NCBI RefSeq assembly: GCF_001027925.1
Contig: NZ_LECT01000016.1
Coordinates: forward strand, 124,001-188,000
Source of the DNA: Rhodopirellula islandica
GTDB lineage: Bacteria > Planctomycetota > Planctomycetia > Pirellulales > Pirellulaceae
Length of the DNA: 64,000 nt
Reading direction: 5' to 3'
Part shown: positions 6,704 to 16,198 of the stretch, piece by piece
How the letters are laid out: each line of letters starts with the position of its first letter
How positions within the stretch are numbered: position 1 is the stretch's first letter
Translations under genes and position numbers: made by a program
Notes under the pieces: generated by a model
Database searches by the model: none
Told to the model about the DNA's origin: nothing
The model's input: the letters and a program-made list of their open reading frames with translations, nothing else

Positions 6704-9271
6704 ATGCCTCGCACACTGACTCCCCTCCTGCTCGCGTGGATCATGATGGCGACAGTTGTCTCCGCGGAGACAACGTTGCAGGTCAGCAAAGATGGTCCGT
6801 TGCGAACGCTGGCGGAAGCCCGCGACGAGATCCGCAAGCGGCGAATGGAGACACCGAAGGAAGCATTTCGCGTGCTCGTGGGAGACGGTCGCTATGAAAT
6901 CACCGAGCCACTGGCGTTTGAACTCGGCGATGGCAACGTGGTTTACGAAGCCGTCGCGGGAACCACCCCGGTGATCTCAGGAGGTCGACGCATCACGTCG
7001 CACTGGACGGAGGGAGAAGGTGGCATTTGGACCACTCAACTTCCTCCGGACTGGCTTTTTGAACAACTGTGGGTCAACGGCCAACGCGCTGTGAGAGCAC
7101 GTGAACCCGACCACTTCTTTCACTATCTCGTTGCTTGCCGAGAACAGCCAATCGACGGTGGAAAGCGTGCCCAGCAAACGCTCTCGGTTCGTCCCGAGGA
7201 CATCGTCGGCCTTGAAGGACTCACTCCAGAAGAGATTCGCCAGGTCCAAATACTCGCCTTTCACAAATGGGATACCACGCGTCGATTCCTCGACAGCGCC
7301 AACGTCGAGAATGGTCAATTGGTCACTTCCGGTCGGAAAATGAAGTCCTGGAACCCACTGACCCGCAACACCGGTTACATCCTGGAAAACTACCTCAAGG
7401 CTCTCGACGAACCCGGGGAGTTCTTTCTGGCGTCCGGAGGGCAACTCAGCTACCGACCGCGATCAGGCGAGTCCATGGATGACGCTGAGTTCATCGTCCC
7501 CGTTTGCGAGAAACTGGTCGTGATCCGGGGAGATTCCTCCCACGACAAGTTCGTTGAGGATCTCGAATTTCGTGGCATCGCGTTCCGCCACTGCGGAATG
7601 CTCACGCCTCGATCCGGGTTTGAGCCATCGCAAGCCGCCTCTCCGATCGAGGCTGCGATGCAGATCGATGGGACAAAAGGCGTTGTCTTGGATCACTGCG
7701 AAATTGGCCACACCGGTGGTTATGGCATCTGGTTCCGCAAGGGTTGCACGGAAGGAGTCCTCAAGCACAGCTTTGTGCACGACCTGGGCGCAGGAGGAGT
7801 GCGGGTCGGTGAAACAAGAATTGCAACCAATGAGTCGGAACGGACCCACGACATCGTTGTCGACAACAACATTGTCTACGACGCTGGGCATCTCTTTCCG
7901 TGTGCGGTGGGCGTTTGGATTGGCAACAGTGCCGACAACCATGTGACACACAACGAAATTGCCAACATGTACTACACCGGCATCTCCGTCGGTTGGCGGT
8001 GGGGATACGATCAAAGCCTGGCGAAGGGCAATCGGATCGAACACAACCACATTCACCATCTTGGCAAAGGCTGGCTCAGTGACATGGGCGGCATTTACAC
8101 GCTTGGCCCGTCTGAAGGCACAGTCCTACGAGGAAATCGCATCCACGACATCGAGTCTTGGGGATACGGTGGCTGGGGGCTGTACAACGACGAGGGCAGC
8201 ACTGGCATCTTGTTGGAAAACAATCTTGTCTATCGCACCAAGTCCGGTGGCTACCACCAACACTACGGTCGCGAAAATGTGATCCGCAACAACATCTTCG
8301 CCTTCGGTCGTGAGTATCAAGTTCGACGCAGCAGAGTTGAAAAGCATCTCTCCTTCACCTACCAGCAAAACATCATTCTGTGGGACTCCGAGAAATTGTT
8401 TCATGGCAATTGGGGTGACGATGGCGTTGAGATTGGTGGCAACTTGTATTGGCGAATGGGCAAGCCTGTCGACTTGAGCGAGGCCGACACCAGCGAGAAT
8501 TCACTCATCGCTGATCCGTTGTTTGTCGATCCTGCGAAGGACGACTTCCGGTTTGCAGACACATCGATTGCCAAAAAGATTGGCTTCCAGCCGTTCGATG
8601 CGTCACAGGCTGGCGTTGATGGTGATGAGGCGTGGAAAGAACGAGCCAGGTCGTTGTCGATGCCAACGATGCAACAGGCCCCCGCCCCTCCGCCGCTGAC
8701 CTTTCGAGAAGACTTTGAGTTCGGTGATCTTCCGGTTGGCTCATCTGTTTCTGCCACGCCGGACCTCGGTGGAATCCAGGTGATCGATTCGCCGCTCGCA
8801 AACAGCGGGAACAAGGTCTTGCAGTTCACCGACACCCCCGGTCAAAAGCATCGTTATTATCCGATGCTATCCATCCAACCCAAGCACAGCGACGGCACAA
8901 CGAGTTGCAAGTTCGCCATCCGCCTCGGAAACAATGCGGTGTTCCAGCATGAATGGCGGGATTCCTCTCACCCCTACCAAAGCGGTCCCAGTTTGTGGTT
9001 CGAGAATGGCCAGCTTCGCTCCCCGAATCGTGTCCTGACGACACTCCCCGTCGACGAATGGATCCTCGTTGAGGTGACCGCCAAACTCGGAACAGACGCG
9101 GGCGAGTGGAGCGTTTCCGTATCAATCCCCCACCAGCAAACGCAAACATTTGACGGCTTGCCGCTCGTCAGCGACAAATGGAATCGTCTGGACTGGCTGG
9201 GCTTCGTGAGCCAAGCCGATGGCGATGCGGTGGTCCTCCTCGACGATCTCCAACTGACTCGAACGGAGTAA
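6704..9271 (+). CDS. Secreted right-handed beta-helix protein with C-terminal jelly-roll-like domain
   Basis: 855 residues. ATG 6704 is preferred over an upstream TTG in frame at 6665 because a signal peptide begins there (MPRTLTPLLLAWIMMATVVSAE). The N-terminal part parallels the upstream gene (TLAEARDEIRKRR, QLWVNGQRAVRAREPD, LDEPGEFFLASGGQLSYRP); beta-helix rungs run from about residue 280 to 610. Residues about 665-855 form a separate module (FREDFEFGDLPVGS..., ending VVLLDDLQLTRTE) typical of a concanavalin-like/laminin-G-type glycan-binding fold. Probably a GH141-like glycosidase acting outside the cytoplasm; the two paralogues differ by this added domain. Confidence 0.82.
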   Translation: MPRTLTPLLLAWIMMATVVSAETTLQVSKDGPLRTLAEARDEIRKRRMETPKEAFRVLVGDGRYEITEPLAFELGDGNVVYEAVAGTTPVISGGRRITSHWTEGEGGIWTTQLPPDWLFEQLWVNGQRAVRAREPDHFFHYLVACREQPIDGGKRAQQTLSVRPEDIVGLEGLTPEEIRQVQILAFHKWDTTRRFLDSANVENGQLVTSGRKMKSWNPLTRNTGYILENYLKALDEPGEFFLASGGQLSYRPRSGESMDDAEFIVPVCEKLVVIRGDSSHDKFVEDLEFRGIAFRHCGMLTPRSGFEPSQAASPIEAAMQIDGTKGVVLDHCEIGHTGGYGIWFRKGCTEGVLKHSFVHDLGAGGVRVGETRIATNESERTHDIVVDNNIVYDAGHLFPCAVGVWIGNSADNHVTHNEIANMYYTGISVGWRWGYDQSLAKGNRIEHNHIHHLGKGWLSDMGGIYTLGPSEGTVLRGNRIHDIESWGYGGWGLYNDEGSTGILLENNLVYRTKSGGYHQHYGRENVIRNNIFAFGREYQVRRSRVEKHLSFTYQQNIILWDSEKLFHGNWGDDGVEIGGNLYWRMGKPVDLSEADTSENSLIADPLFVDPAKDDFRFADTSIAKKIGFQPFDASQAGVDGDEAWKERARSLSMPTMQQAPAPPPLTFREDFEFGDLPVGSSVSATPDLGGIQVIDSPLANSGNKVLQFTDTPGQKHRYYPMLSIQPKHSDGTTSCKFAIRLGNNAVFQHEWRDSSHPYQSGPSLWFENGQLRSPNRVLTTLPVDEWILVEVTAKLGTDAGEWSVSVSIPHQQTQTFDGLPLVSDKWNRLDWLGFVSQADGDAVVLLDDLQLTRTE

Positions 9272-9353
9272 CACCGTCCAAGTCCAAACGGTTCCTCGTC
9301 GTTTGCACCACCGCCTGCCAAGGGATGTCGTGATGTCACGACCAGCGAACGCG

Positions 9354-9433
9354 AAACAGGTCGGCAGGAGTCTTCCGGCATTGGGACTGTTTGGAAATGC
9401 GTGGTGGCTTCCACGTCCAACCGGGGCGAACGC
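9354..9433 (-). repeat. R1 half copy abutting a pseudogene
   Basis: Read on the minus strand it is the right half of R1: GTTCGCCCCGGTTGGACGTGG, then AACAGTCC, then CTCCTGCCGACCTGTTT. It begins exactly where the serine-hydrolase homology of 9434-10026 stops. Confidence 0.8.
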
Positions 9434-10026
9434 TGAATGGCGATCAGCGTTGCGGTGATGCTCTTTCCCTGCGACCAACTGAGCTGCGGCGTGTCCTTCG
9501 TCCAACCGTCCGCGTAACGCTCACCGATGATCTTGCCATCGTATGCGACCACCAAGGCCCGAGTGTTCTGATCCTCTTGCGTCATCGCTCAATCCAGCGC
9601 GGCAGCGACTGCTTTGGAGTCAACGCCATCGGGAACCGGAACGGTCGCTCCGACATCCCCCATGGGCCACTCCTGTGTGGAAGGATCGGGCAGGTTTCGG
9701 GGAACTTGAACGGGTTCGAAGAAGACGTTTGTTTCGCCGCGCGGCAGAATCGTGCTGCTTTGGTCCCCGGTGTACCGAGCGCTGCGGGGCGGAGCATCGG
9801 GAGCCGTCACCGTGACGATCTTTCGAGCCTCATCGACCTGATACTCAAACTCAGGTTGCCAACCAAAGTATGAAAAAGGGGCGATGTCCTGCGCGATGAC
9901 TTCCTCCGCGGTCCGCTGATAGTCGCGCCCCACCACCCACAGTCCAGAACAGAGATGGTGAGCGCAGATCGCGGCCCGAAACTCCATGTTCTCCTTGGGT
10001 TGAAGCGACTGTAGTGGATGGGGCAT
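9434..10026 (-). pseudogene. Broken serine hydrolase (beta-lactamase-like), internal stop and missing 3' end
   Basis: Minus-strand remnant of a class-C beta-lactamase-fold hydrolase. The first part (MPHPLQSLQPKENMEFRAA, LCSGLWVVGRD, PRSARYTGDQSSTILPRG) has the N-terminal pattern of this family. An in-frame TGA at 9589-9591 interrupts it; the same frame continues MTQEDQNTRALVVAYDGK and LSWSQGKSITATLIAI, where SQGK is the catalytic SxxK. About 25 codons later homology ends at repeat R1, so the KTG box and the C-terminal half are gone. It lies between the beta-helix genes and flagellin, antisense to both. Confidence 0.8.
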
Positions 10027-10165
10027 GTGGGCAACGGCATTCGCCTTTGTTTTTGGCAGCCACACGAGGCGCCAATTGAAGCTGCGTTTCAAAAATGTGT
10101 CATGGTTCCATACCCCCCTGCCGTCACTTTCGCTACACATCCTGGCTCACGTTGCCCCCGTCGCC

Positions 10166-12202
10166 ATGACCCGAATCAACACGAACGTTTCGTCGTTGGT
10201 CGCCCAGAACCGCCTGGCGTCCAGCAACCATGATCTTCAGCAATCGCTAACTCGGTTGTCCACCGGCTTGCGAATCAATAGCGCCTCCGACAATCCCGCC
10301 GGCCTCTTGGCAAGCCAAGCTCTGCGAAGCGAGATCACTGGCCTGACCAAGGCGATCAGCAACACCACCCGAGCCAGCCAGATCATCAGCACCGCCGACA
10401 GCGCGCTCGGCCAAGTCAGCAATTTGCTCAATGACGTCCGAGGATTGGTGGTTGAGGCAGCCAACACGGGTGCATTGTCGGACGAGGAAATTGCCGCGAA
10501 TCAATTGCAAATTGATTCGTCACTCGAGGCGATCAACCGAATCTCTCAAACAACGACGTTCCAAGGCAAAAAACTGCTCGATGGATCGCAAGAATTCATC
10601 AGTACATTGGACACGGTCCCCGGTGTGACCGACTTTTCGATCGACCAAGCGAATCTGGGCACCAGCGGCAAGATCGACGTGGAAGTCAATGTCAGTTCCG
10701 CGGCGGCCAAGGCGGAGATTTCCGTGGCCGCTGGAACCTTTGATCCGCCGCTCGATGGAGAAGCGGTCGCCACCAGCAAGCTGGAAACCAACACGTATTA
10801 TCATGCGGTGCTCAATGACAGCGGCATCCGCATCACTGGCGACTTTGATTCCGTCCAATTTGTCGACGACGGCAACTTCAACAACATTCCTGCCGCATCA
10901 ATCGCCGGCGGTGTTCTGACTTTGCTTTACGACTCCTACGATCAGCCTCATGCCATTGGTTTGAGCGCGTCAAGAATCAACGCTCTTCCCGGCATCGAAG
11001 CCCATTACGAGGGAGGCTATTCAGAGCACACCCAGCAAACTGGCGGTGTGACCCCAGTGCACGCCGGCCTGGAAGTTCGCCGTAGTGATGGTGGAAATAT
11101 CGCGATCGCCTACACCGATGCGGATCAAGCCGCGACAACCGCCTCTTTCGATGAACAGACCAACACTGTCAACATCGCATTGGGAACGGACGAAACCGGG
11201 AAGGGGTTTGTCGACATCGCGCAACTGGTCAACGACCTCCCCTCGCTCTCCGGAGGTGCTGACCTAACCGCCACAGTCATCGACAGCGATGGGGAAGAAG
11301 CCACCGGATCATCGCAACGCTTGAACTTGACCGCCGCTGACCTCAGCACCAACCTCACGAACTTCCAACCCAAGCTGAAGGGTGACTTGATCTTCGAACT
11401 CAAAGGGAGTGCCGGCGGAGAAACCTTTCAATTTTCCGAGGGTGCCACCGCTCAACAGATTGCTGCCGCTGTGAACTTGGTCAGTGATTCAACCGGGGTG
11501 GTTGCGAGCATCGACGACGGTCTTCGTTTCACCAGTCAAAACTACGGCAGTGACGAATCCGTCGAAATCGAAGTGATCCGAGAAGGTGACGACGGCACAT
11601 TCGAAAGCAACCTGAGCCAATCCCGAGGTCTCGGAAGCGACGTCGAAGCAACCGTCAACGGTGTGAAAGCCGGTGGAACTGGGAACAATCTTTCCATCAA
11701 CACATCCGGCTTGGATTTGTCAGTGACCGTCGAGGAAGGCAGCAGCAGCAATTTCCAATTCAGCATCACAGGCGGTGGCGCCACCTTCCAACTCGGCCCC
11801 AATGCAACCAGCACCCAACGAGCGTCACTTGGAATCGGCAGCGTCTCCACCGGAAAACTGGGCGGCGCGTCAGGACGTCTCTACGAGTTGGGCAGTGGAC
11901 AAGCCAAGTCGCTGACAAACGACGTGCAGGGTGCCGCCTCAATCATTGACGAGGTCATCAGCAAAGTCGTTGGCATGCGAGGCCGCCTAGGATCGTTCCA
12001 AAGTACCACACTCGAGAGCAACCTGGTGTCGCTTAATGAGACCAAAGCCAATTTGCAAGAAGCAGACTCCTCCATCCGCGATGCCGACTTCGCTCAAGAA
12101 TCTGCCAACCTGACCCGAGCACAAATCTTGGTTCAATCAGGAACCAACGTGCTGTCGCTCGCCAACCAAAACCCACGGAATGTCCTGTCACTTCTTGGCT
12201 AA
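10166..12202 (+). CDS. fliC: Flagellin
   Basis: 678 residues, long for a flagellin. The conserved N-terminal D0/D1 region (TRINTNVSSLVAQNRL, LSTGLRINSASDNPAGL) and the C-terminal region (LNETKANLQEADSSIRDADF, ending NVLSLANQNPRNVLSLLG) are intact; the central 420 residues are a variable, Gly/Ser/Asp-rich surface region. ATG 10166 is set by the standard flagellin N-terminus; the frame opens earlier at 10025 without meaning. It encodes the flagellar filament subunit of planctomycete swarmer cells. No other flagellar gene is nearby. Its TAA stop is formed by the first bases of an R1 repeat. I could not recognise a sigma-28 or sigma-54 promoter. Confidence 0.95.
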   Translation: MTRINTNVSSLVAQNRLASSNHDLQQSLTRLSTGLRINSASDNPAGLLASQALRSEITGLTKAISNTTRASQIISTADSALGQVSNLLNDVRGLVVEAANTGALSDEEIAANQLQIDSSLEAINRISQTTTFQGKKLLDGSQEFISTLDTVPGVTDFSIDQANLGTSGKIDVEVNVSSAAAKAEISVAAGTFDPPLDGEAVATSKLETNTYYHAVLNDSGIRITGDFDSVQFVDDGNFNNIPAASIAGGVLTLLYDSYDQPHAIGLSASRINALPGIEAHYEGGYSEHTQQTGGVTPVHAGLEVRRSDGGNIAIAYTDADQAATTASFDEQTNTVNIALGTDETGKGFVDIAQLVNDLPSLSGGADLTATVIDSDGEEATGSSQRLNLTAADLSTNLTNFQPKLKGDLIFELKGSAGGETFQFSEGATAQQIAAAVNLVSDSTGVVASIDDGLRFTSQNYGSDESVEIEVIREGDDGTFESNLSQSRGLGSDVEATVNGVKAGGTGNNLSINTSGLDLSVTVEEGSSSNFQFSITGGGATFQLGPNATSTQRASLGIGSVSTGKLGGASGRLYELGSGQAKSLTNDVQGAASIIDEVISKVVGMRGRLGSFQSTTLESNLVSLNETKANLQEADSSIRDADFAQESANLTRAQILVQSGTNVLSLANQNPRNVLSLLG

Positions 12203-12329
12203 GCAGGTCGGCAGGATTGATCGGGCACAATCATGTGAGCCGTTTGGGCGTTAGCCCCGGTTGTACCTGGGAGCAACGACGCTTACCGAAACAGTCCAAA
12301 TGCCGAAAGACTCCTGCCGACCTGCTTAG
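12200..12329 (+). repeat. R1 repeat, full copy at the flagellin stop codon
   Basis: Runs from TAAGCAGGTCGGCAGGA to CTCCTGCCGACCTGCTTAG; the two ends are inverted complements. The leading TAA is the flagellin stop codon. The right half (GAGCAACGACGCTTACCGAA) is the same subtype as the copy at 53120. Confidence 0.88.
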
Positions 12330-12451
12330 TGGTCTGTCAGGACTTGTTTTTAGGGTAGTGGACGAGGCCACGAGTCCTGAACTGGCGTCAAATCCAAGGA
12401 CTCGTGGCCTCGTCCACTACGATCAACCCTCACTTTTAGCTGTGACAGACC
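12330..12451. repeat. Long perfect hairpin repeat R-HP, copy 1
   Basis: A 24-bp perfect stem (12355-12378 and 12397-12420; arms begin GTAGTGGACGAGGCC and end GGCCTCGTCCACTAC) encloses an 18-nt loop. A further outer pair, TGGTCTGTCA / TGACAGACCA, flanks it. The second copy at 46504-46606 has identical stem and loop. The rest of the gap to 12593 holds no recognisable gene. Confidence 0.9.
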
Positions 12452-12592
12452 ACCAGAGCAGAATGACATCTCATTCGTCTGCCTCGCCGTGTTGATGCTA
12501 TCATCCCCATGGCGAGATCCATGAACCTTCCTTTCAGACGGTGATTCCGCACGCATGTGAGCCAGCCATCTCCGAGCTTGACACTGGCGCCA

Positions 12593-13621
12593 TCAACTCT
12601 CCAACCAGTCCTCGACGTAGACCTGTTTGATCCACAGCATGCTGACCGCGAACATTGGCGTGGCAAACACGATTCCCCAGAATCCAAAGACCAACCCGCC
12701 GACGATCTGCGCCAAGATCACCATTGCTGGCGGAAGTTCGACTTGGTGTTCTTGAACCATCGGCGTGATCAGGTAGCTTTCAATCGTCTGGATCACCAGA
12801 TAGAGAACCAGCACGCTGATCAAGGCCGTTGTTCCCTCCTGGGATGCCAACAACAACGCAGGCACCACTGCCGCGATCCCGCCAATGTTCGGGATGAACG
12901 TCACCAAACCAGCGAACACCCCCAATTCCAAGGGCATCGGAACGCCGATCACAGCCAATCCGATTCCGAACACGATTCCCACCAGCGCCATCGCAATCAA
13001 ACGACCGATCATCCACCGCCACAACGTTGTCGAAGAATCGGAGAGCAAATCAGAAGTCTTGTCACGCCACCCCGTTGGCAACAGCCGAATCGCACCAACG
13101 CGGTACTTGTCGGGACTGATTGCGAAGTAGATGGACAGGATCAACAGAATCAGGAAGTCCGCCATTCCACCGAACGCGGACGTGAAGAAATTCTTGGCCA
13201 ATCCAATCGACTTGCCTGACGAAGGCATCATCGAACTGAGCTTCGCATCGTCCTTCAAATGATCTTCCACCAACGGTTGCGTCTTGAACGACTCAAAGGA
13301 TTCTTGAACTGAACTTTCGATTCGGTCCTTGAACTGAGTGGCTTTGTCCACCGCCGAATTGGCGAACGAATACAACATGACACAGGACAGCAATGCAACC
13401 GCTGAGATCACCCATCCGACCCGTGCTGTATGAGACAGCGATGCTGGTACCAAGCGTCCCAGAACCGTGGCCAGTTGGTTCAGCACCACCGCAATCAGAA
13501 TCGCCCCGAAGATCAACGGCACCAAATTCCGAGCAACGTAGAACAATGCCGCAACCGCCACGACGAGCAGCGTGATGCCGCTGGCAATCAGAACGCGTCG
13601 TGCAAAACCAGTGTCATCCAT
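12593..13621 (-). CDS. AI-2E family transporter (PerM/TqsA-like)
   Basis: 342 residues, usual length, with about seven or eight hydrophobic segments: two near residues 10-45, one near 70-90, then a soluble stretch, then the conserved C-terminal half (GRLIAMALVGIVFGIGLAVIG, AGLVTFIPNIGGIAAVVPA, ITPMVQEHQVELPPAM, ILAQIVGGLVFGFWGI). FIPNIGG and the LPP motif are family hallmarks. Such proteins export small molecules or act as Na+/H+ antiporters. Its ATG overlaps the stop of the upstream MscS gene (TGATG), so translation is probably coupled. It is the last gene of the four-gene osmotic/mechanosensitive operon. Confidence 0.93.
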   Translation of the reverse strand: MDDTGFARRVLIASGITLLVVAVAALFYVARNLVPLIFGAILIAVVLNQLATVLGRLVPASLSHTARVGWVISAVALLSCVMLYSFANSAVDKATQFKDRIESSVQESFESFKTQPLVEDHLKDDAKLSSMMPSSGKSIGLAKNFFTSAFGGMADFLILLILSIYFAISPDKYRVGAIRLLPTGWRDKTSDLLSDSSTTLWRWMIGRLIAMALVGIVFGIGLAVIGVPMPLELGVFAGLVTFIPNIGGIAAVVPALLLASQEGTTALISVLVLYLVIQTIESYLITPMVQEHQVELPPAMVILAQIVGGLVFGFWGIVFATPMFAVSMLWIKQVYVEDWLES

Positions 13622-14940
13622 CAGGAATCGCTTTCGTCTGTTTGAGAGGAGTGAAACTTGTCCGACTCGCCAGTTTGAATGGATGGTTCAGGCGACTGAA
13701 AACCAAGCTGTTCCGGGTTTTTAAAGGTCAGTGTCCGATACGGGAATGGAATTTCAATTCCGGCTCCATCCAGTTCTCGCTTGATCGCCGCAACCACCTC
13801 GTCGCGACTGCGACGGATATCCAAGGGCTTGGATCCGGCCCACCAGGCAACCTCAAAGTTGATGCTGGAGTCCGCGAATTCTTTTGCAAAGACCTCGACA
13901 GTCCGCTTGCCTTGGACACTCTCGCAAGACTGAACCGCTTGCTTGATCACATCGCGAGATTGATCGACGTCTTCGTCGTAGGCGACCCCACAGATGATTC
14001 TCACTCGACGCTGTGGCTGACTGGTTAGCACGTCCACATTGTTTTTGAACAGCGTCGCATTGGGAACGACGGCCAACTCACCATCCAGCTTGCGGATCAA
14101 AGTGTTGCGAATCGTGATTTGCTTGACCTCTCCTGTCACGTCACCACAGGTGATGAAGTCACCTCGGTCAAACGGGTAGCCCCACAAAATCAAAATCCCG
14201 GCGAAGAAGTTTTCGAAGATATCCTTGAATGCAAAACCGATCGCGACGGAACCCAGCCCCAGCACGGTCAAGGCCTTGGAGGGTGTCATCCCGGGAAAAG
14301 CAACAACGGTTGCGATCAGCAACCCCACAATCCAGATTGCAATCAACGTCAATTGATTGATCAAGTCCTTGAGACTGGTTCGCATCCCGCGTTTGTCCAG
14401 CAATCGGTGAATCACCCAGCTCGCGAGCTTCGAAAGCAATGACGTGATGAGAACCACCACCAACGCCGCGACCAACAAAGGAGACCGAACCAGAAAATCG
14501 GTCCACAGCGAGTCCAGGGATTTGCTGACGACATCGCGGGTTGATTCCAAATTCACCGCACTGTCAATCGCCAACTCGTTGATCACCGCGACCACGTCTT
14601 CCGTTTTCCGAGCCACGTTCTCGGCCCACTGCCGGTGTTCGTCCGTGTCAGCCTTCCCTCGGATCGTGACAATGCCGCTTTGCAACTGGACCTCCACATC
14701 GGTCAGCCAGCCAGCGTTTTGGGCGGAGTCAAAAATCTCCGTCAGTCGATCACGAATCGCATCGTCGTCGACAATGTTCTGCACGGCGACGGTTTCCGCG
14801 GGAGCATTGGTTTCCACCGTGGGTTCCGTCTCGTTTGCGTCTTGCCCCTCCGCGTGATTCAGGCTCACGAAGAGGCACACACAGAACGCTGTCCAGACCG
14901 ACCACCGACGCCCGCGACTGAATTGTGAATCAGTTTTCAT
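13621..14940 (-). CDS. Mechanosensitive channel (MscS family) with N-terminal BON domain
   Basis: 439 residues: signal peptide (CVCLFVSLNHAEGQ), a BON domain at about 48-125 (IRDRLTEIFD, VEVQLQSGIVTIRGKADT), transmembrane segments at about 150-250, then the MscS pore and beta domain (LGLGSVAIGFAFKDIFENFF, GILILWGYPFDRGDFI, VVPNATLFKNN). The BON domain would sit in the periplasm and could contact the envelope. It starts 11 bp inside the end of the DUF2254 gene and its stop overlaps the next start. Role: release of solutes on hypo-osmotic shock (family knowledge). A paralogue starts the operon. Confidence 0.93.
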   Translation of the reverse strand: MKTDSQFSRGRRWSVWTAFCVCLFVSLNHAEGQDANETEPTVETNAPAETVAVQNIVDDDAIRDRLTEIFDSAQNAGWLTDVEVQLQSGIVTIRGKADTDEHRQWAENVARKTEDVVAVINELAIDSAVNLESTRDVVSKSLDSLWTDFLVRSPLLVAALVVVLITSLLSKLASWVIHRLLDKRGMRTSLKDLINQLTLIAIWIVGLLIATVVAFPGMTPSKALTVLGLGSVAIGFAFKDIFENFFAGILILWGYPFDRGDFITCGDVTGEVKQITIRNTLIRKLDGELAVVPNATLFKNNVDVLTSQPQRRVRIICGVAYDEDVDQSRDVIKQAVQSCESVQGKRTVEVFAKEFADSSINFEVAWWAGSKPLDIRRSRDEVVAAIKRELDGAGIEIPFPYRTLTFKNPEQLGFQSPEPSIQTGESDKFHSSQTDESDS

Positions 14941-16198
14941 CTTGCCAGGCCTGTTCGAGAGTACGGATGGGTTCTTCGATCAACTGGTTGAGCGTCTTGC
15001 AGTCTGAGATCTGAATCACGCGTTCCAGGGACGCAATGAAATACTGCGAAACATTTCGATCACCACGAACATAGGGAACCAACTGCCAAATCATTGACTG
15101 AACGAAATCCGCCCGCGTGACCTCCGTCGTGATGATTCGCAGCTCCTCGTTCTCATCCATGCGGTAGCGTGTCGGCAGCTTTCGCTGTGACAGCTGAATC
15201 AATCCATCCGACAACCAGTCGATGCACTGCATGGCAGTGAAGGGGTCATTCACGCCCGGCGACAGCGCCCGGGTCGCGACTTCCACAAATTCGTTGAGGA
15301 TGAAAAACACATCCTGAGTCGGCGTGCGTGAATAGCCAATCGCGAAGCCGCGTCGAATCTGACGTGCGTCGTCGTCGCTCCAGCCCGTGATTCGGGTGAC
15401 CTCAGCAATGACTTCACTGCGGCAGACAAAATCTCCCGGACGCTTGACCAATCGCACCACCGCTTGCTGTTCCTTCGCAAACCGAATCAGTTGCTCGTCG
15501 TCGATCCCTTGCAGGTACCCCGCCCCCTCCGACGTCACCACATGCAGAAAATCATTGGAAAGACTCGGGACATCCTGCTCTTCCTCCAAGGCTTGTCCCA
15601 TCGTCTCAGGATACAACTCGTCAAATTTGTTCGACATGTCGATCGATAGCCGACGCAGCACGGTCGAAATGTGAATGCTGTCAGGCACATGGTGAATGAA
15701 GTAGATCAGCTCACCGACACTGGCGATGGTCAGCACCAAACTGAGAAACAACGAAAGCTGTGGAACAAAGGCCTCCACCGTCAAGTCCCAACTCTCAGGA
15801 ACCGACCCGCCGCGCACGACCCGCAACACCAGCAAGCAATACAGAAACGTCGCGACGAATGTCCCCAACGTGATTTGGTTGCCGCGATCTCGCATGAAGT
15901 TGTCCAGCAATCGCGGACCAAAGTGCGATGTTGCATGCGACACCGCGAGAATCGTCAACGAAAATGTGACGCCGGCGACCGTGATCATCGATCCTGCGAC
16001 CGTCGCCAACAACGCCCGAGCCCCGTCGGGTTGATTCATCGACGTGAACCAATAGTCCTGCAACCAGGTGTACCCGAGGGTACGGTCAAGCCAGATCGTC
16101 AACTGGGAAAGCACGATCGCTGAAAAGACCATCAACGAGGGAATGAACCAGTAGCTTCCTTTGATTCGGTAAATGAGCTGTTGCAAGGTAGCCTTCAT
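14930..16198 (-). CDS. DUF2254 membrane protein
   Basis: 422 residues matching the DUF2254 family. Four hydrophobic segments lie in the first 170 residues (WFIPSLMVFSAIVLSQLTIW, LLATVAGSMITVAGVTFSLT, TLGTFVATFLYCLLVLRVV, LSLFLSLVLTIASVGELIYF). A soluble C-terminal half contains VNDPFTAMQCIDWL and RMDENEELRIITTE, characteristic of the family. The function is not known. Its position between two MscS paralogues, overlapping both by 4 and 11 bp, argues for a shared membrane-tension or osmotic function (inference). Confidence 0.9.
   Translation of the reverse strand: MKATLQQLIYRIKGSYWFIPSLMVFSAIVLSQLTIWLDRTLGYTWLQDYWFTSMNQPDGARALLATVAGSMITVAGVTFSLTILAVSHATSHFGPRLLDNFMRDRGNQITLGTFVATFLYCLLVLRVVRGGSVPESWDLTVEAFVPQLSLFLSLVLTIASVGELIYFIHHVPDSIHISTVLRRLSIDMSNKFDELYPETMGQALEEEQDVPSLSNDFLHVVTSEGAGYLQGIDDEQLIRFAKEQQAVVRLVKRPGDFVCRSEVIAEVTRITGWSDDDARQIRRGFAIGYSRTPTQDVFFILNEFVEVATRALSPGVNDPFTAMQCIDWLSDGLIQLSQRKLPTRYRMDENEELRIITTEVTRADFVQSMIWQLVPYVRGDRNVSQYFIASLERVIQISDCKTLNQLIEEPIRTLEQAWQDEN

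Noticed and set aside
8974..9430. Continuation of the serine-hydrolase frame into the beta-helix gene
   Set aside because: Sequence after 9434 (minus strand) belongs first to R1 and then to the antisense of a certain gene; no hydrolase motifs continue.
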